A stretch of 64,000 nucleotides of DNA from Poriferisocius sp965200775 (GCA_965200775.1 OZ241383.1:372001-436000); one strand, 5' to 3'; positions 33,872 to 42,113 are shown, counted from the first letter of the stretch. Made by a program: numbers and translations. The notes: a model not told the origin generated them from the sequence alone.

Positions 33872-34651
33872 ATGGACATTGTTGTCTGCGTCAAGCAAAT
33901 CCCCGATCCAGCCGACCCCGGGGCGCTCGATCCGAAGACCAAAACGCTCAAGCGGGACATAAAGCTCATCATGGATGAGTCGGACTCCTACGGCGTGGAG
34001 ATGGCTCTGCAGCTTCGCGACGCCGCCGGCGAGGGCGAGGTGACTCTGGTGTCGATGGCGCCCAACGAGGAGGTCAACGGGCTTAGGTCCGCCCTGGCGA
34101 TGGGAGCCGACAAGGCGATCCTGGTGAGCGACGAGGCGCTCGCCGGCACAGACGCCCTGGGTACGGCCCGAGTGCTCGCAGCCGCCATCGGCAGGGCTCA
34201 GGCCGATCTGATTCTGGCGGCCACCGAATCCTCCGACGGCTACACCGGGACGGTTCCCGAGCAGGTGGCCGAGCTGCTGGGCCTTCCCTCGGTGACCTTC
34301 GCCAAGGAGATCCAGGCCGACGGGGGAAAGATCACGGTGAAGCGCCAGACCGAGGCCGGTTACGACGAGGTGAGATGTCCGCTGCCGGCGGTGGTCTCGG
34401 TGACCGCCGGGGTGGTTGAGCCTCGCTACCCGTCGTTCAAGGGGATCATGGCGGCCAAGTCCAAGCCTATGGACCAGGTGGGGATCGGCGATCTGGGCGT
34501 CGGCGCCGAGCAGGTGGGCTGGCCCGGAAGCGGTCAGGAGATCACCGATGTCAGCCCCGCTCCCGAGCGGGAAGCGGGCGAGATCATCACCGACGAGGGC
34601 GATGCCCACGAGCGCATCATTGCGTTGCTCGAAGAACTCAGGGTCGTTTAG
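33872..34651 (+). CDS. etfB: Electron transfer flavoprotein subunit beta
   Basis: 259 residues: MDIVVCVKQIPDPADPGALDP, MDESDSYGVEMALQL, ALAMGADKAILVSDEALAGTDALGTARVLAAAI and the AMP/FAD-site ATESSDGYTGTVPEQVAELLGLPSVT. Works with EtfA to carry electrons from acyl-CoA dehydrogenases to the quinone pool. The ATG 33872 gives the family N-terminus. Followed 8 nt later by etfA. Confidence 0.95.
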   Translation: MDIVVCVKQIPDPADPGALDPKTKTLKRDIKLIMDESDSYGVEMALQLRDAAGEGEVTLVSMAPNEEVNGLRSALAMGADKAILVSDEALAGTDALGTARVLAAAIGRAQADLILAATESSDGYTGTVPEQVAELLGLPSVTFAKEIQADGGKITVKRQTEAGYDEVRCPLPAVVSVTAGVVEPRYPSFKGIMAAKSKPMDQVGIGDLGVGAEQVGWPGSGQEITDVSPAPEREAGEIITDEGDAHERIIALLEELRVV

Positions 34652-34659
34652 GAGGCGTC

Positions 34660-35622
34660 ATGGGAACGATATGGGTGTTTGCCGAGGCCTCGGGGGGCCA
34701 AGTGGCCTCCATCAGCCTGGAGTTGCTGACACGGGCCCGCGAGCTGGCCGACACCGTGGAAGCGGTGGTGGGCGGCGAGGGCGAGCCGGTGGCCGCCGAG
34801 CTGGGGGCCCACGGGGCCAGCACTGTCCACGCCACAGGCGATCTGGGCGACAAGCTGGCCGGTCCTGCGGTGGCGTCGGCCATGGCCGCGGCCATCGAGG
34901 GAGGCGCGGCCCCAGATGCGGTGCTGTTCGGCACCACCTACGACGGCCGGGACGTGGCCGGTCGGCTCTCGGCCAAGTTGGGGGTGCCTGTAATCACCAA
35001 CGTGGTCGAGCTCGACGACGCCGGTGGTTCGTTGGTGGGTACTGAGCCGGTGTTCGGAGGCACGGTCAACGTCAGCACCAAGTTCACCGGTCCGGGGATC
35101 GGCCTGTTTCTTGTTCGGCCCAAGTCTTTCGCCGCCGAGGAGAGCGGCGGGGCTCCCGCGGGGGTTGCGGCGTTGCCCGTTCCCGACCTGGGGGCCACCG
35201 GAGCAGCCCGGGTGGTGGATCGCTTCGCCGAGGAGGCGTCCGGTCCCAAGCTGGATGAGGCCGGCATCGTGGTCTCGGGCGGGCGGGGCCTGGGCGACGC
35301 CGAGAAGTACTCCATGATCGAGGAGCTGGCCAAGCTTCTCGGTGGCGCGGCTGGGGCGTCGCGGGCCATCGTGGACGCCGGCTGGGTTCCCTACTCCCAT
35401 CAGGTGGGCCAGACAGGCAAGGTGGTCAAGCCAGACGTGTATGTGGCTTGCGGTATCTCGGGAGCGACCCAGCACATGGTGGGTATGAAGGGCTCCAAGA
35501 ACATCATCGCCATCAACAAGGACGCCGAGGCCCCCATTTTCGGGATCGCCGACCTCGGAGTGGTGGGCGACGTTCACAAGGTTCTGCCCAAGCTGATCGA
35601 GGCACTCCAGGCTCGGAGCTAA
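34660..35622 (+). CDS. etfA: Electron transfer flavoprotein subunit alpha
   Basis: 320 residues. The C-terminal FAD domain is clear: VVSGGRGLGDAEKYSMIEELAKLLGGAAGASRAIVDAGWVPYSHQVGQTGKVVKPDVYVACGISGATQHMVGMKGSKNIIAINKDAEAPIFGIADLGVVGD. The N-terminal domain (WVFAEASGGQVASISLELLTRAREL) pairs with EtfB. An AGGAGG site precedes the ATG. Its stop lies 22 bp before the left repeat of the second insertion. Confidence 0.95.
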   Translation: MGTIWVFAEASGGQVASISLELLTRARELADTVEAVVGGEGEPVAAELGAHGASTVHATGDLGDKLAGPAVASAMAAAIEGGAAPDAVLFGTTYDGRDVAGRLSAKLGVPVITNVVELDDAGGSLVGTEPVFGGTVNVSTKFTGPGIGLFLVRPKSFAAEESGGAPAGVAALPVPDLGATGAARVVDRFAEEASGPKLDEAGIVVSGGRGLGDAEKYSMIEELAKLLGGAAGASRAIVDAGWVPYSHQVGQTGKVVKPDVYVACGISGATQHMVGMKGSKNIIAINKDAEAPIFGIADLGVVGDVHKVLPKLIEALQARS

Positions 35623-35644
35623 CCCCCGCCCCCTAGCCCCACCC

Positions 35645-35684
35645 CTACAGCAGGGGCCAGGGGTGAAGGCGGCCGCTGGGGTCG
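35645..35684. repeat. Left copy of duplicated 3' end of the SCO1664-family gene
   Basis: 40 bp matching 36945-36984 at 38 of 40 positions in direct orientation, again starting exactly at a minus-strand TAG and extending into the C-terminal codons (DPSGRLHPWPLL stop here; DPSGRRHPWPLL stop in the right copy). With the right copy it brackets the DUF4143 ATPase gene at a distance of exactly 1300 bp. Confidence 0.9.
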
Positions 35685-35779
35685 CCGGCCTGTCCCGTCT
35701 GGCGTCTCGGGCCCTGTCATCGGTCGGGTGAGTCGAAATATGTATAGGTAGCTGTCTTTTTTCGGCTATTTTTGCTGGT

Positions 35780-36928
35780 ATGGTGTACGCGAGGCTTTTG
35801 GCCGTTCCCGAGCGGAGTTTTTTTCTGTTCGGTGTGCGGGGGGTTGGCAAGAGCACCTGGGTGCGCATGATGCTGCCCGAGGCTACGCGCTTCGACTTGC
35901 TCGACGAGGCCCTGTTCACCGACCTGCTGGCCGATCCGGCGTTGTTCGGGAACCTCGTTTCGGGAATCGAGCCGGGGGGGTGGGTGGTGGTGGACGAGGT
36001 GCAGCGCATTCCTGCGCTCCTCAATGAGGTCCACCGCCAGATTGAGGAGCGAGGTGTGCGGTTCGCTTTGCTCGGGTCCAGCGCCCGCAAGCTCAAATCA
36101 GCGGGCACAAACCTGTTGGCCGGCCGGGCGGCTCGCAAGGCCATGTATCCGCTAACTGCGGCCGAGTTGGGTGGCGATTTCGATCTGGACGACGCTTTGT
36201 GTTTCGGAACGATTCCGTTGGTGTGGGCTGCAGATGACCGTCGTGGGGTGTTGGAGAGCTACACCCATCTCTATCTTCGTGAGGAGATAAGAGCCGAGGC
36301 CGCGGTGCGGAACCTGCCCGGTTTCGTACGGTTCCTCCCGGTGGCAGGGCTTATGCATGCCCAGACACTCAACGTGGCCGGCTTGGCCCGAGATACGGGG
36401 GTGGCCCGCAACACGGTGGCCGGTTATCTGGAGGTGCTGGAGGACACGCTCCTGGTAACCCGGTTGGAGGCTTTCGAGGCCAAGCTCCGGGTGAGGGAGC
36501 GGCGGCGCCCCAAGCTCTACTGGGTTGATCCCGGTTTGGTGAGAGCCGTCAAGCGCCAACTCGGCCCGGTGGCCGCCGAGGAGCGCGGCGCACTATTGGA
36601 GGGATGGGTCTATGGACTGCTGAGGGCCCACAACGAGATCCAGGACATCTTTGATGCCATCGCTTACTGGTCGCCCACCGAGTCGGATGCCGAGGTGGAT
36701 TTTCTGCTCACTCGCGGCAATGAGCATCTCGCTGTCGAGGTCAAGGCCTCAACCGGTTACAACACCACCATGCTCAAGGGTTTGCGAGCCATTGATGGTT
36801 TGGCCGGGTTGACCCGCCGCATTCTCATTTACAACGGTGCCCGTGATTTCACAACCGAAGACGGCATCCATGTCTGGCCTCTCGACCACTTCCACGAAGC
36901 CCTCGCAGCGGACCGACTCTGGCCATAA
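35780..36928 (+). CDS. AAA ATPase of the DUF4143 family
   Basis: 382 residues: Walker A FLFGVRGVGKSTWVRMM, Walker B WVVVDEVQRIPALLNEVHR, sensor-like FALLGSSARKLKSAGTNLLAGRAARKAMYPL, a HTH-like part (LARDTGVARNTVAGYLEVLEDTLLVTRL) and the DUF4143 end WSPTESDAEVDFLLTRGNEHLAVEVKAS, which has a PD-(D/E)xK-like Asp...Glu-Val-Lys pattern. Such genes are common, often multicopy, and of unknown role. TATTTT lies 7 nt before the ATG, so it carries its own leaderless promoter. It is the only gene between the two repeat copies. Confidence 0.92.
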   Translation: MVYARLLAVPERSFFLFGVRGVGKSTWVRMMLPEATRFDLLDEALFTDLLADPALFGNLVSGIEPGGWVVVDEVQRIPALLNEVHRQIEERGVRFALLGSSARKLKSAGTNLLAGRAARKAMYPLTAAELGGDFDLDDALCFGTIPLVWAADDRRGVLESYTHLYLREEIRAEAAVRNLPGFVRFLPVAGLMHAQTLNVAGLARDTGVARNTVAGYLEVLEDTLLVTRLEAFEAKLRVRERRRPKLYWVDPGLVRAVKRQLGPVAAEERGALLEGWVYGLLRAHNEIQDIFDAIAYWSPTESDAEVDFLLTRGNEHLAVEVKASTGYNTTMLKGLRAIDGLAGLTRRILIYNGARDFTTEDGIHVWPLDHFHEALAADRLWP

Positions 36929-36944
36929 GCCCGGTCGCCATGTT

Positions 36945-36984
36945 CTAGAGCAGGGGCCAGGGGTGACGGCGGCCGCTGGGGTCG
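36945..36984. repeat. Right copy of duplicated 3' end of the SCO1664-family gene
   Basis: This copy forms the present end of the SCO1664-family gene and matches 35645-35684 at 38 of 40 positions. Differences are CTC/CTG in the last Leu codon and CGT/CTT (Arg/Leu) seven codons before the stop. Confidence 0.9.
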
Positions 36985-37700
36985 ATGGGGAAGCACCCCT
37001 CGCTCAGTAGGGCGTCGGCTCTGGTCATCAGGGCGTCTCGCTCGAACAGAGACAGCAGGCCGGCCATAGAAGGGGGGAGGCCGTCGTCTCGTAGCCGTTG
37101 CAAGTCAGCGGTCAGGTCGTCGGGCAGTCGGTCCCCGGCCCAGTCCCAGATCACGGTGCGGAGCTTGAACTCGCAGTGGAACGACAGTCCGTTGTCCACG
37201 GCGTAGAGGCGACCGTCGTGGCCCAGCAGGATGTGGCCTCCCTTGCGGTCGGTGCTGTTGATGAGGAAGTCGAACGCGCACAGTTGCTGTAGCCACCGGT
37301 GATGAGCAGGCTCTTCTCGCACGGTGAAGAAGTGCTCGTCGTAGTCGGTGGGGATGTAGAGCTGTACCGAACCCTCGCCTATGGGGCCGTCCCTCAGCAC
37401 TGTGGGCGGCACCAGGCCCCATCCGAGTGTGCGGGCGAGCTCGAAGGCGGCGATCTCCCGCTTGTGCAGGCCGGCGGGGAAGTCCCACAGGGGCCGCTCA
37501 CCCTGAATCGGTTTGTACACCCCCTGGATAATGGGGGCATCGGGGGTGCAGACATCGACCAGGAACGTCATGTTCGAGCTCCACGGCATCCGCCCCAGGA
37601 CCTCGAGGTCGCCGGTGGTGAGCAGTTCCGCTGCTTCGTCATCACCAAGAGCGGGCCGGTGTCGGAACGGCGACTCGGTTTCTGAGCGAGGTGCCTCCAT
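36945..37700 (-). CDS. SCO1664 family protein
   Basis: 251 residues with lipid/protein-kinase-like features: GVYKPIQGERPLWDFPAGLHKREIAAFELARTLGWGLVPPTVLRDGPIGEGSVQLYIP, then FDFLINSTDRKGGHILLGHDGRLYAVDNGLSFH, where Asp/Asn and Asp-Asn occupy the catalytic and metal loops of PI3/4-kinase-type folds. ATG 37700 overlaps the DUF3090 stop (TGATG). Actinobacteria often carry it with DUF3090 and a phosphoglycerate-mutase-like phosphatase, as here. Biochemical role not established to my knowledge. Its 3' end was duplicated by the neighbouring insertion. Confidence 0.9.
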   Translation of the reverse strand: MEAPRSETESPFRHRPALGDDEAAELLTTGDLEVLGRMPWSSNMTFLVDVCTPDAPIIQGVYKPIQGERPLWDFPAGLHKREIAAFELARTLGWGLVPPTVLRDGPIGEGSVQLYIPTDYDEHFFTVREEPAHHRWLQQLCAFDFLINSTDRKGGHILLGHDGRLYAVDNGLSFHCEFKLRTVIWDWAGDRLPDDLTADLQRLRDDGLPPSMAGLLSLFERDALMTRADALLSEGCFPIDPSGRRHPWPLL

Positions 37701-38191
37701 CAGTTGGAGCAGGGGCACCATGTGCCGTCATCGTTGAGCGGGGCCCCGCAGATCCGGCACGGGGGTCGGCCCGAGGCCACCACCTGTCGGGCCTTCGCCA
37801 CAAACCCGGCCACCTGGTTGCGGGTTATCCGGAACCGTGCGGTGGCAGGGTCATCGGTTTCTTCCTGGTCGGTGATCTCGGTGGCGGTGATCATCATGCG
37901 GTCGTCATTGGCGTCGTAGCCGATTCCGATGCCGCCCACCGTCCACTCCTCCTCCACCGGTTCGATAAGGCCGATGTCGGCCTCGGCCACAATGGAATCG
38001 GGATCGTCGCTGATCTCCCTCAGGGCCTCGGCCAGATACTCGGCCAGCGCGGCCACCTGCTGCTTCTCCATCTTCAGCGTGACCACGGTGCCGAACACGC
38101 CGGCCTGGAGGTAGAACACCCTCTGGCCGGGAGGCCCGATGGTGCCCACCGTGAAGTGCTCGGTGTCGGGGAAGTCGTAGGAAGCGCTCAT
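37700..38191 (-). CDS. DUF3090 family protein
   Basis: 163 residues: FTVGTIGPPGQRVFYLQAGVFGTVVTLKMEKQQVAALAEYLAEAL, then FRITRNQVAGFVAKARQVVASGRPPCRICGAPLNDDGTWCPCSN, whose Cys pattern forms a small zinc ribbon. The reading frame overlaps the upstream phosphatase stop by 4 bp and the downstream kinase-like gene by 1 bp, so the three are translationally coupled. Function unknown. Confidence 0.92.
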   Translation of the reverse strand: MSASYDFPDTEHFTVGTIGPPGQRVFYLQAGVFGTVVTLKMEKQQVAALAEYLAEALREISDDPDSIVAEADIGLIEPVEEEWTVGGIGIGYDANDDRMMITATEITDQEETDDPATARFRITRNQVAGFVAKARQVVASGRPPCRICGAPLNDDGTWCPCSN

Positions 38192-38832
38192 GACGGAACC
38201 AGGGATTTCAGGTCGGCGGTGCTGTTCACCGCCAGCACCAGGGGCCCGTCGTCACCGTAGAGGATGGCTGTGATGGAGCAGGGCGACACCACGATCCGCT
38301 GGAACATGTCGAGGTGAGCGCCCGAGGCGTGGGACACCGCCGCCTTGATGGTGTCGGCGTGGGACACCGCTACCACGGTCTCCCCGGCGTGGCGGGCGGC
38401 CAGCGCCTGCACCGCGTCGGTCATCCGGGTTTGCATCTCGGCGAACGACTCCCCGTCGGGGAAGCGGAAACTGCTGGGAGACCGTTGCACCTGCTTCCAA
38501 TCCCGGCGGCGGCGCAGGTCGCTGAGGCGGCGGCCGGTCCAGCGGCCGAAGTCACACTCGTTGAGACCGTCGTGGACCCGCACCCGGCGGCCGACGGCCC
38601 GGGCGATGGGGGCTGCGGTCTGGCGGGTGCGCTCCATGGGCGAGGCGTACACCGCGGCGATCCGGTCGGCTCCCAGGGCGGCGATGCGAGCGGCCGCCTG
38701 CTCGGCCTGCTCCCGGCCCCGGTCGCTGAGGTGCAGCCCGGGGGCCCGGCCCGGCAGCACGGCGCCGGTGGTAGGCGTTTGGCCGTGGCGCACCAGTAGC
38801 ACCAGCGTGGGCTTGCGGGATTTTCCGGGCAT
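38188..38832 (-). CDS. Histidine phosphatase family protein (MSMEG_4193 type)
   Basis: 214 residues. Phospho-His motif LLVRHGQTPTTG, GLHLSDRGREQAEQAAARI, YASPMERTRQTAAPI, ECDFGRWTGRRLSDLRR, and the second catalytic His in VAVSHADTIKAAV. First gene of the conserved trio with DUF3090 and the SCO1664-family gene; divergent from udgB. Substrate unknown. Confidence 0.92.
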   Translation of the reverse strand: MPGKSRKPTLVLLVRHGQTPTTGAVLPGRAPGLHLSDRGREQAEQAAARIAALGADRIAAVYASPMERTRQTAAPIARAVGRRVRVHDGLNECDFGRWTGRRLSDLRRRRDWKQVQRSPSSFRFPDGESFAEMQTRMTDAVQALAARHAGETVVAVSHADTIKAAVSHASGAHLDMFQRIVVSPCSITAILYGDDGPLVLAVNSTADLKSLVPS

Positions 38833-38861
38833 GGTCCTCTAATGGTCTATCTTGCCGGTTC

Positions 38862-39539
38862 GTGAGTTCAGGGGACACACTCGGCAAACTGGCCGCCGAT
38901 GTTACCGGCTGCCGGGCCTGTCCCCGGTTGGTGGCCTGGCGGGAGGAGGTGGCGGTCACCAAGCGGGCCGCTTACCGGGATTGGACGTACTGGGGTCGGC
39001 CGGTGCCTGGGTTTGGCGATCCCGACGCCCGTATCGTGGTGGTGGGGCTTGCGCCGGCGGCCCACGGGGCCAACCGCACCGGGCGCATGTTCACGGGGGA
39101 CCGGTCGGGCGACTTCCTCTACGCCTCGTTGCACCGGATGGGCTTGGCCAACCAGCCCGACTCCACCGACATGGATGACGGCCTAGTGCTGCACGACGCC
39201 TACATCACCGCTCCTGTGCGGTGCGCTCCACCCCAGAACAAGCCCACCGGGGCCGAACGGGACGCATGCCGGGTGTTTCTGGTGCGGGAGTTGGCCTTGT
39301 TGAGTCGGGCTCGGGTTTTCGTGGCCCTCGGGGCGATCGGTTACGGCGCGATTGCCACCGAGTTGGGTGTGAAGCCCAGGCCGAAGTTCGCCCACGGCTT
39401 GGAGGTTGCCGCACGGGATGGCGGGGTGGTGGTGTGTTCGTACCACGTGAGCCAGCAGAACACCTTCACCAAACGGCTTACGCCCGACATGCTGGACGCG
39501 GTGTTCAAGCGTGCGTTGGAGCTGGCCGACTCTGCCTAG
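38862..39539 (+). CDS. Uracil-DNA glycosylase, family 5 (UdgB)
   Basis: 225 residues. N-terminal Fe-S cysteines in GCRACPRLVAWREEVA, motif A GLAPAAHGANRTGRMFTGDRSGDFL typical of family 5, further cysteines in APVRCAPPQNKPTGAERDACR, and motif B SYHVSQQNTFTKRLT. It removes uracil and deaminated purines from DNA. Start GTG 38862 lies 8 nt after TATCTT, consistent with a leaderless message. Divergent from the phosphatase trio. Confidence 0.93.
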   Translation: MSSGDTLGKLAADVTGCRACPRLVAWREEVAVTKRAAYRDWTYWGRPVPGFGDPDARIVVVGLAPAAHGANRTGRMFTGDRSGDFLYASLHRMGLANQPDSTDMDDGLVLHDAYITAPVRCAPPQNKPTGAERDACRVFLVRELALLSRARVFVALGAIGYGAIATELGVKPRPKFAHGLEVAARDGGVVVCSYHVSQQNTFTKRLTPDMLDAVFKRALELADSA

Positions 39540-39576
39540 CGCCACATCTGCCCCGGCTGCCCGCCCTGTTCGGGCT

Positions 39577-39605
39577 GCATCTGGATCGGGCTCCGGTCCA
39601 GATGC
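39577..39605 (+). terminator. Hairpin downstream of udgB
   Basis: GCATCTGGA (39577-39585) pairs perfectly with TCCAGATGC (39597-39605) across an 11-nt loop, 38 bp after the udgB stop and before the promoter of the next gene. No U-run follows, so it may be a Rho-assisted end or a 3' stabiliser. Confidence 0.5.
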
Positions 39606-39666
39606 GGGCTGCTTCAAGGCCGGCATGGTTCGCGACTTGTGGCTACAGGGCGGTACCGTTGGACCT

Positions 39667-40056
39667 GTGACTAAAGGCCGGTTGCTGGGTGTGCTGGTAG
39701 TGCTTGTTCTCGTGGCCGCGGGTTGCGGAAACTCCGGTGCCCCGACCTCCTATACCGACAACGCCGCCGAGTACTGCCCAGGTGATGGCGAGCTGTGCGA
39801 ACCCAATGTCGGGCAGGCCGAGAGGAACTTCAGGGACGGCTGCTGGGAATCGGGCCAAGACAACGTCGAGGAGCGGATCCAGAGAGACCTGGCCTCCGTG
39901 TGCAAGTGCGTCTTCGACCAGGTGAGGGTGGAGTTGGACTTCGAGGAATTCAAGGACATCGACGACGACATGCGAGGCGACATCAACGCTCACCGTGACA
40001 ATGATGTGATTGGTTCAATCGTCAGGCAGTGCATCCTGGACATAACCGGGGTTTGA
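39667..40056 (+). CDS. Small cysteine-containing lipoprotein
   Basis: 129 residues. Signal MTKGRLLGVLVVLVLVAAGC with lipobox VAAGC, then a short secreted domain with cysteines in YCPGDGELCEPN, DGCWESGQD, SVCKCVFDQV and RQCILDI, probably disulfide-linked, in a mostly acidic sequence (EEFKDIDDDMRGDI). GTG 39667 lies 7 nt after TACCGT, so a leaderless message is predicted and fixes the start. Family not recognised. Confidence 0.8.
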   Translation: MTKGRLLGVLVVLVLVAAGCGNSGAPTSYTDNAAEYCPGDGELCEPNVGQAERNFRDGCWESGQDNVEERIQRDLASVCKCVFDQVRVELDFEEFKDIDDDMRGDINAHRDNDVIGSIVRQCILDITGV

Positions 40057-40142
40057 CCGGTTACCTGCCCGCTGGAGCATAGTTCAAACCGCTTTGGGCA
40101 TATGGAGCCGGCCAGGGTAGGCCCCCACCGGTTGGCGACCAG

Positions 40143-41285
40143 CTAAACCCCGACCCGGACCGTGCTTTCCGCCCACTCCGGCCACCGTTGGCGGCTCTTG
40201 GCGGCCAGCTTGTGCATGAGGGCGACGGCTCCGGGATCGTCATCTCCCGGACGAGCTTCGATCACCCCGTCGTCGAGCATGGCGTTGATGACGGCCCGGC
40301 CCAGCTCGGTGCGGACCACTGTGAGCGTCCAATCGGTGGCATCGCCTATTCCCCCGGTGGAGATGTCGGCGTGCTCGGCGGCGAAGTCAGGGCAGAAGTT
40401 GCAGCCCTCCCGGGTCCAGGCGTGGCATTCCTTGAGGTTGATCTCGTGGTAGTCGCCGTTCTTCATCCACACCTGGAACACGCCCTTGATGTTCATCTTG
40501 GAGATCTGGTCGGTGGGCAGCCCGTACTTCACCCAGAACAGCTCCTCGAACATGGAGTCGTCGAAACTCTTCGAGCACAACAGCCCGATGTTCAGCTTGA
40601 TTGGTCGCCCCACCTTGCCCACCTTGCGGTTCCACATCACCGGGCCGATTGAGGTTTGGCAGCTCATCCCCACCAGGGCCAGGCGTTCGAGCCCCTGCTC
40701 CTTGGCCTCCCGGTAGGCCAGCGTGTTGGCCGAGTAGGTGTAGCGGCTGCCGGCGCCCCGCAGCACCTCCTCCCGGTTTACGGCAAGGCCGGGGATTGCC
40801 TTCCACCCGTCGGCGTCGCCTCCCTCCAGGAAGGAGGTTAAGGCGCCGTCGATCACGTCGTTCTCCAGAGCCCAGATCAAGATGGCCGACACCAGCCCAC
40901 CGTCCTGGCCCACGTCGTACACGTAGTCGTCGGTGGCCCGGACGAGGAGGATGTCGCTGAAGATTCCCGACACCTCGTCGTCGTTGCGGATTCGCCCGAA
41001 CAGGTGCTCGTCGGCCTCCGCCTCCCAGGTGCGGAACCGGGGGCAGGCCCTGGTGCAGGAGGTACACCCCTTTTGCCCGTGAATGCAGTCGGTGAGGCCC
41101 AGCTCCTCCTCGAGGTGGAACGGCTTGTACTGGCCGGGCTCGTGCAGGTAGCCGATCACATCGTGGGGGCAGGCGATGACGCACCCGGCGCAGCCGGTAC
41201 ACAGCCCGGAGTCGATGACCTCCTCGTAGAGTTCCTTCCACTGGTGGGTCCATCGAACCTTGGCTGAGGCTGGGGCTGTTGCCAT
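40143..41285 (-). CDS. Coenzyme F420 hydrogenase/dehydrogenase beta-subunit-like protein
   Basis: 380 residues. Two N-terminal cluster sites (GLCTGCAGCVIACPHDVIG and CIHGQKGCTSCTRACPRFRTW), then the FrhB/FdhB domain: DVGQDGGLVSAILIWALEND, AGSRYTYSANTLAYREAKEQGLERLALVGMSCQTS, LNIGLLCSKSFDDSMFEELF and CHAWTREGCNFCPDFAAEHADISTGGIG. This fold binds FAD and F420 and passes electrons between ferredoxin and F420. No hydrogenase or formate dehydrogenase subunits are adjacent, so it may be a stand-alone ferredoxin:F420 oxidoreductase. ATG 41285. Confidence 0.9.
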   Translation of the reverse strand: MATAPASAKVRWTHQWKELYEEVIDSGLCTGCAGCVIACPHDVIGYLHEPGQYKPFHLEEELGLTDCIHGQKGCTSCTRACPRFRTWEAEADEHLFGRIRNDDEVSGIFSDILLVRATDDYVYDVGQDGGLVSAILIWALENDVIDGALTSFLEGGDADGWKAIPGLAVNREEVLRGAGSRYTYSANTLAYREAKEQGLERLALVGMSCQTSIGPVMWNRKVGKVGRPIKLNIGLLCSKSFDDSMFEELFWVKYGLPTDQISKMNIKGVFQVWMKNGDYHEINLKECHAWTREGCNFCPDFAAEHADISTGGIGDATDWTLTVVRTELGRAVINAMLDDGVIEARPGDDDPGAVALMHKLAAKSRQRWPEWAESTVRVGV

Positions 41286-41388
41286 GGACCAACTTTGCCA
41301 TGCCGGGGCGACCGTTTGGGTATTCGTGTGGGTAGCCTTCACGTGTCGGCCCGGAACACGAGCACGGCCCGCACCCGAGGAGGCCAGA

Positions 41389-41856
41389 ATGACCAGCCCA
41401 GTGGTGATGACCAACTCTGAGGACACCAGATCCCGGTACGAGATCGCTCTGCTCGGGGAGGAGACCTCCGGGCTATTGTCGCTGCGGACCCAGGACATAG
41501 AGCCCGGTTTCGGAACTCCGTTGCACATACATGAGGAGCAGGCCGAAACCTTCCACGTGGTCAGCGGCACCTTCCGGTTCCGGACGGGCGACGATGAGGT
41601 GGAGGGCGGTCCCGGCTTCACCGTTCACATACCGGCCCGGGTGCCTCACTGCTTCCTCTACGACTGCCCCACGGAGTCACCCACCGGTCGTCTGATCAGC
41701 ATGCTGACCCCCGGCATACACGACGGCTTCATCCTCGATGTGCCCCGGGCCGAAGCCCAGGGAATGCCAGGGGAGGAGCTGAACGCCCTGGCCGCCCAGA
41801 ACGGAGCCCAAATCGTCGGCCCCAAACTCACCCCAACCACCCAAGGCCATCCATAG
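41389..41856 (+). CDS. Single-domain cupin protein
   Basis: 155 residues. Cupin motif 1 TPLHIHEEQAETFHVVSGTFRFRTGDDEVEGG and motif 2 GFTVHIPARVPHCFLYDC with His/Glu metal ligands. Start at ATG 41389 because CGAGGAGG lies 6 nt upstream; the longer frame is intergenic. Cytosolic metal-binding protein; enzymatic role unknown. It marks the last ordinary gene before the restriction-modification island. Confidence 0.88.
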   Translation: MTSPVVMTNSEDTRSRYEIALLGEETSGLLSLRTQDIEPGFGTPLHIHEEQAETFHVVSGTFRFRTGDDEVEGGPGFTVHIPARVPHCFLYDCPTESPTGRLISMLTPGIHDGFILDVPRAEAQGMPGEELNALAAQNGAQIVGPKLTPTTQGHP

Positions 41857-41879
41857 GCGGTCTGCCTACCTCAGCCCCC

Positions 41880-41906
41880 AAAACCGCCCCTCGACGATGA
41901 GGGGAG
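41880..41906. terminator. Hairpin between cupin gene and 47-residue ORF
   Basis: CCCCTC (41887-41892) pairs with GAGGGG (41899-41904). On the minus strand it is followed by CGGTTTT, which suits a weak intrinsic terminator for the small minus-strand gene at 41970-42113. Confidence 0.4.
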
Positions 41907-41969
41907 AGAAGGGCCCAACACCACCTCGGCCGGCCACCGCACTCAGGTACACAAGAGGGCGGGTACGGG

Positions 41970-42113
41970 CTAGTTGAACGGTGGCTTGTAGTAGGAGTCG
42001 TCGCCCCGCTCGACGATGGTGGGTTCAAAGGGCTCGACATCGTTCGTACAGGGGAGCGTGATCCGGGTACGCAGGTGCAGAGTCGCTGCTTTGGGCTGTT
42101 CAGGATCTTGCAT
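41970..42113 (-). CDS. 47-residue protein with a strong leaderless promoter
   Basis: Sequence begins MQDPEQPKAATLHLRTRI and ends DSYYKPPFN. The minus-strand TATACT at 42125-42120 stands 6 nt before the ATG, matching the leaderless pattern, and a hairpin with a T-run lies downstream, so the ORF behaves as a complete transcription unit. No family, membrane segment or signal recognised. It borders the restriction-modification island and might belong to it. Also contains two Tyr and several Pro near the C-terminus. Confidence 0.5.
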   Translation of the reverse strand: MQDPEQPKAATLHLRTRITLPCTNDVEPFEPTIVERGDDSYYKPPFN

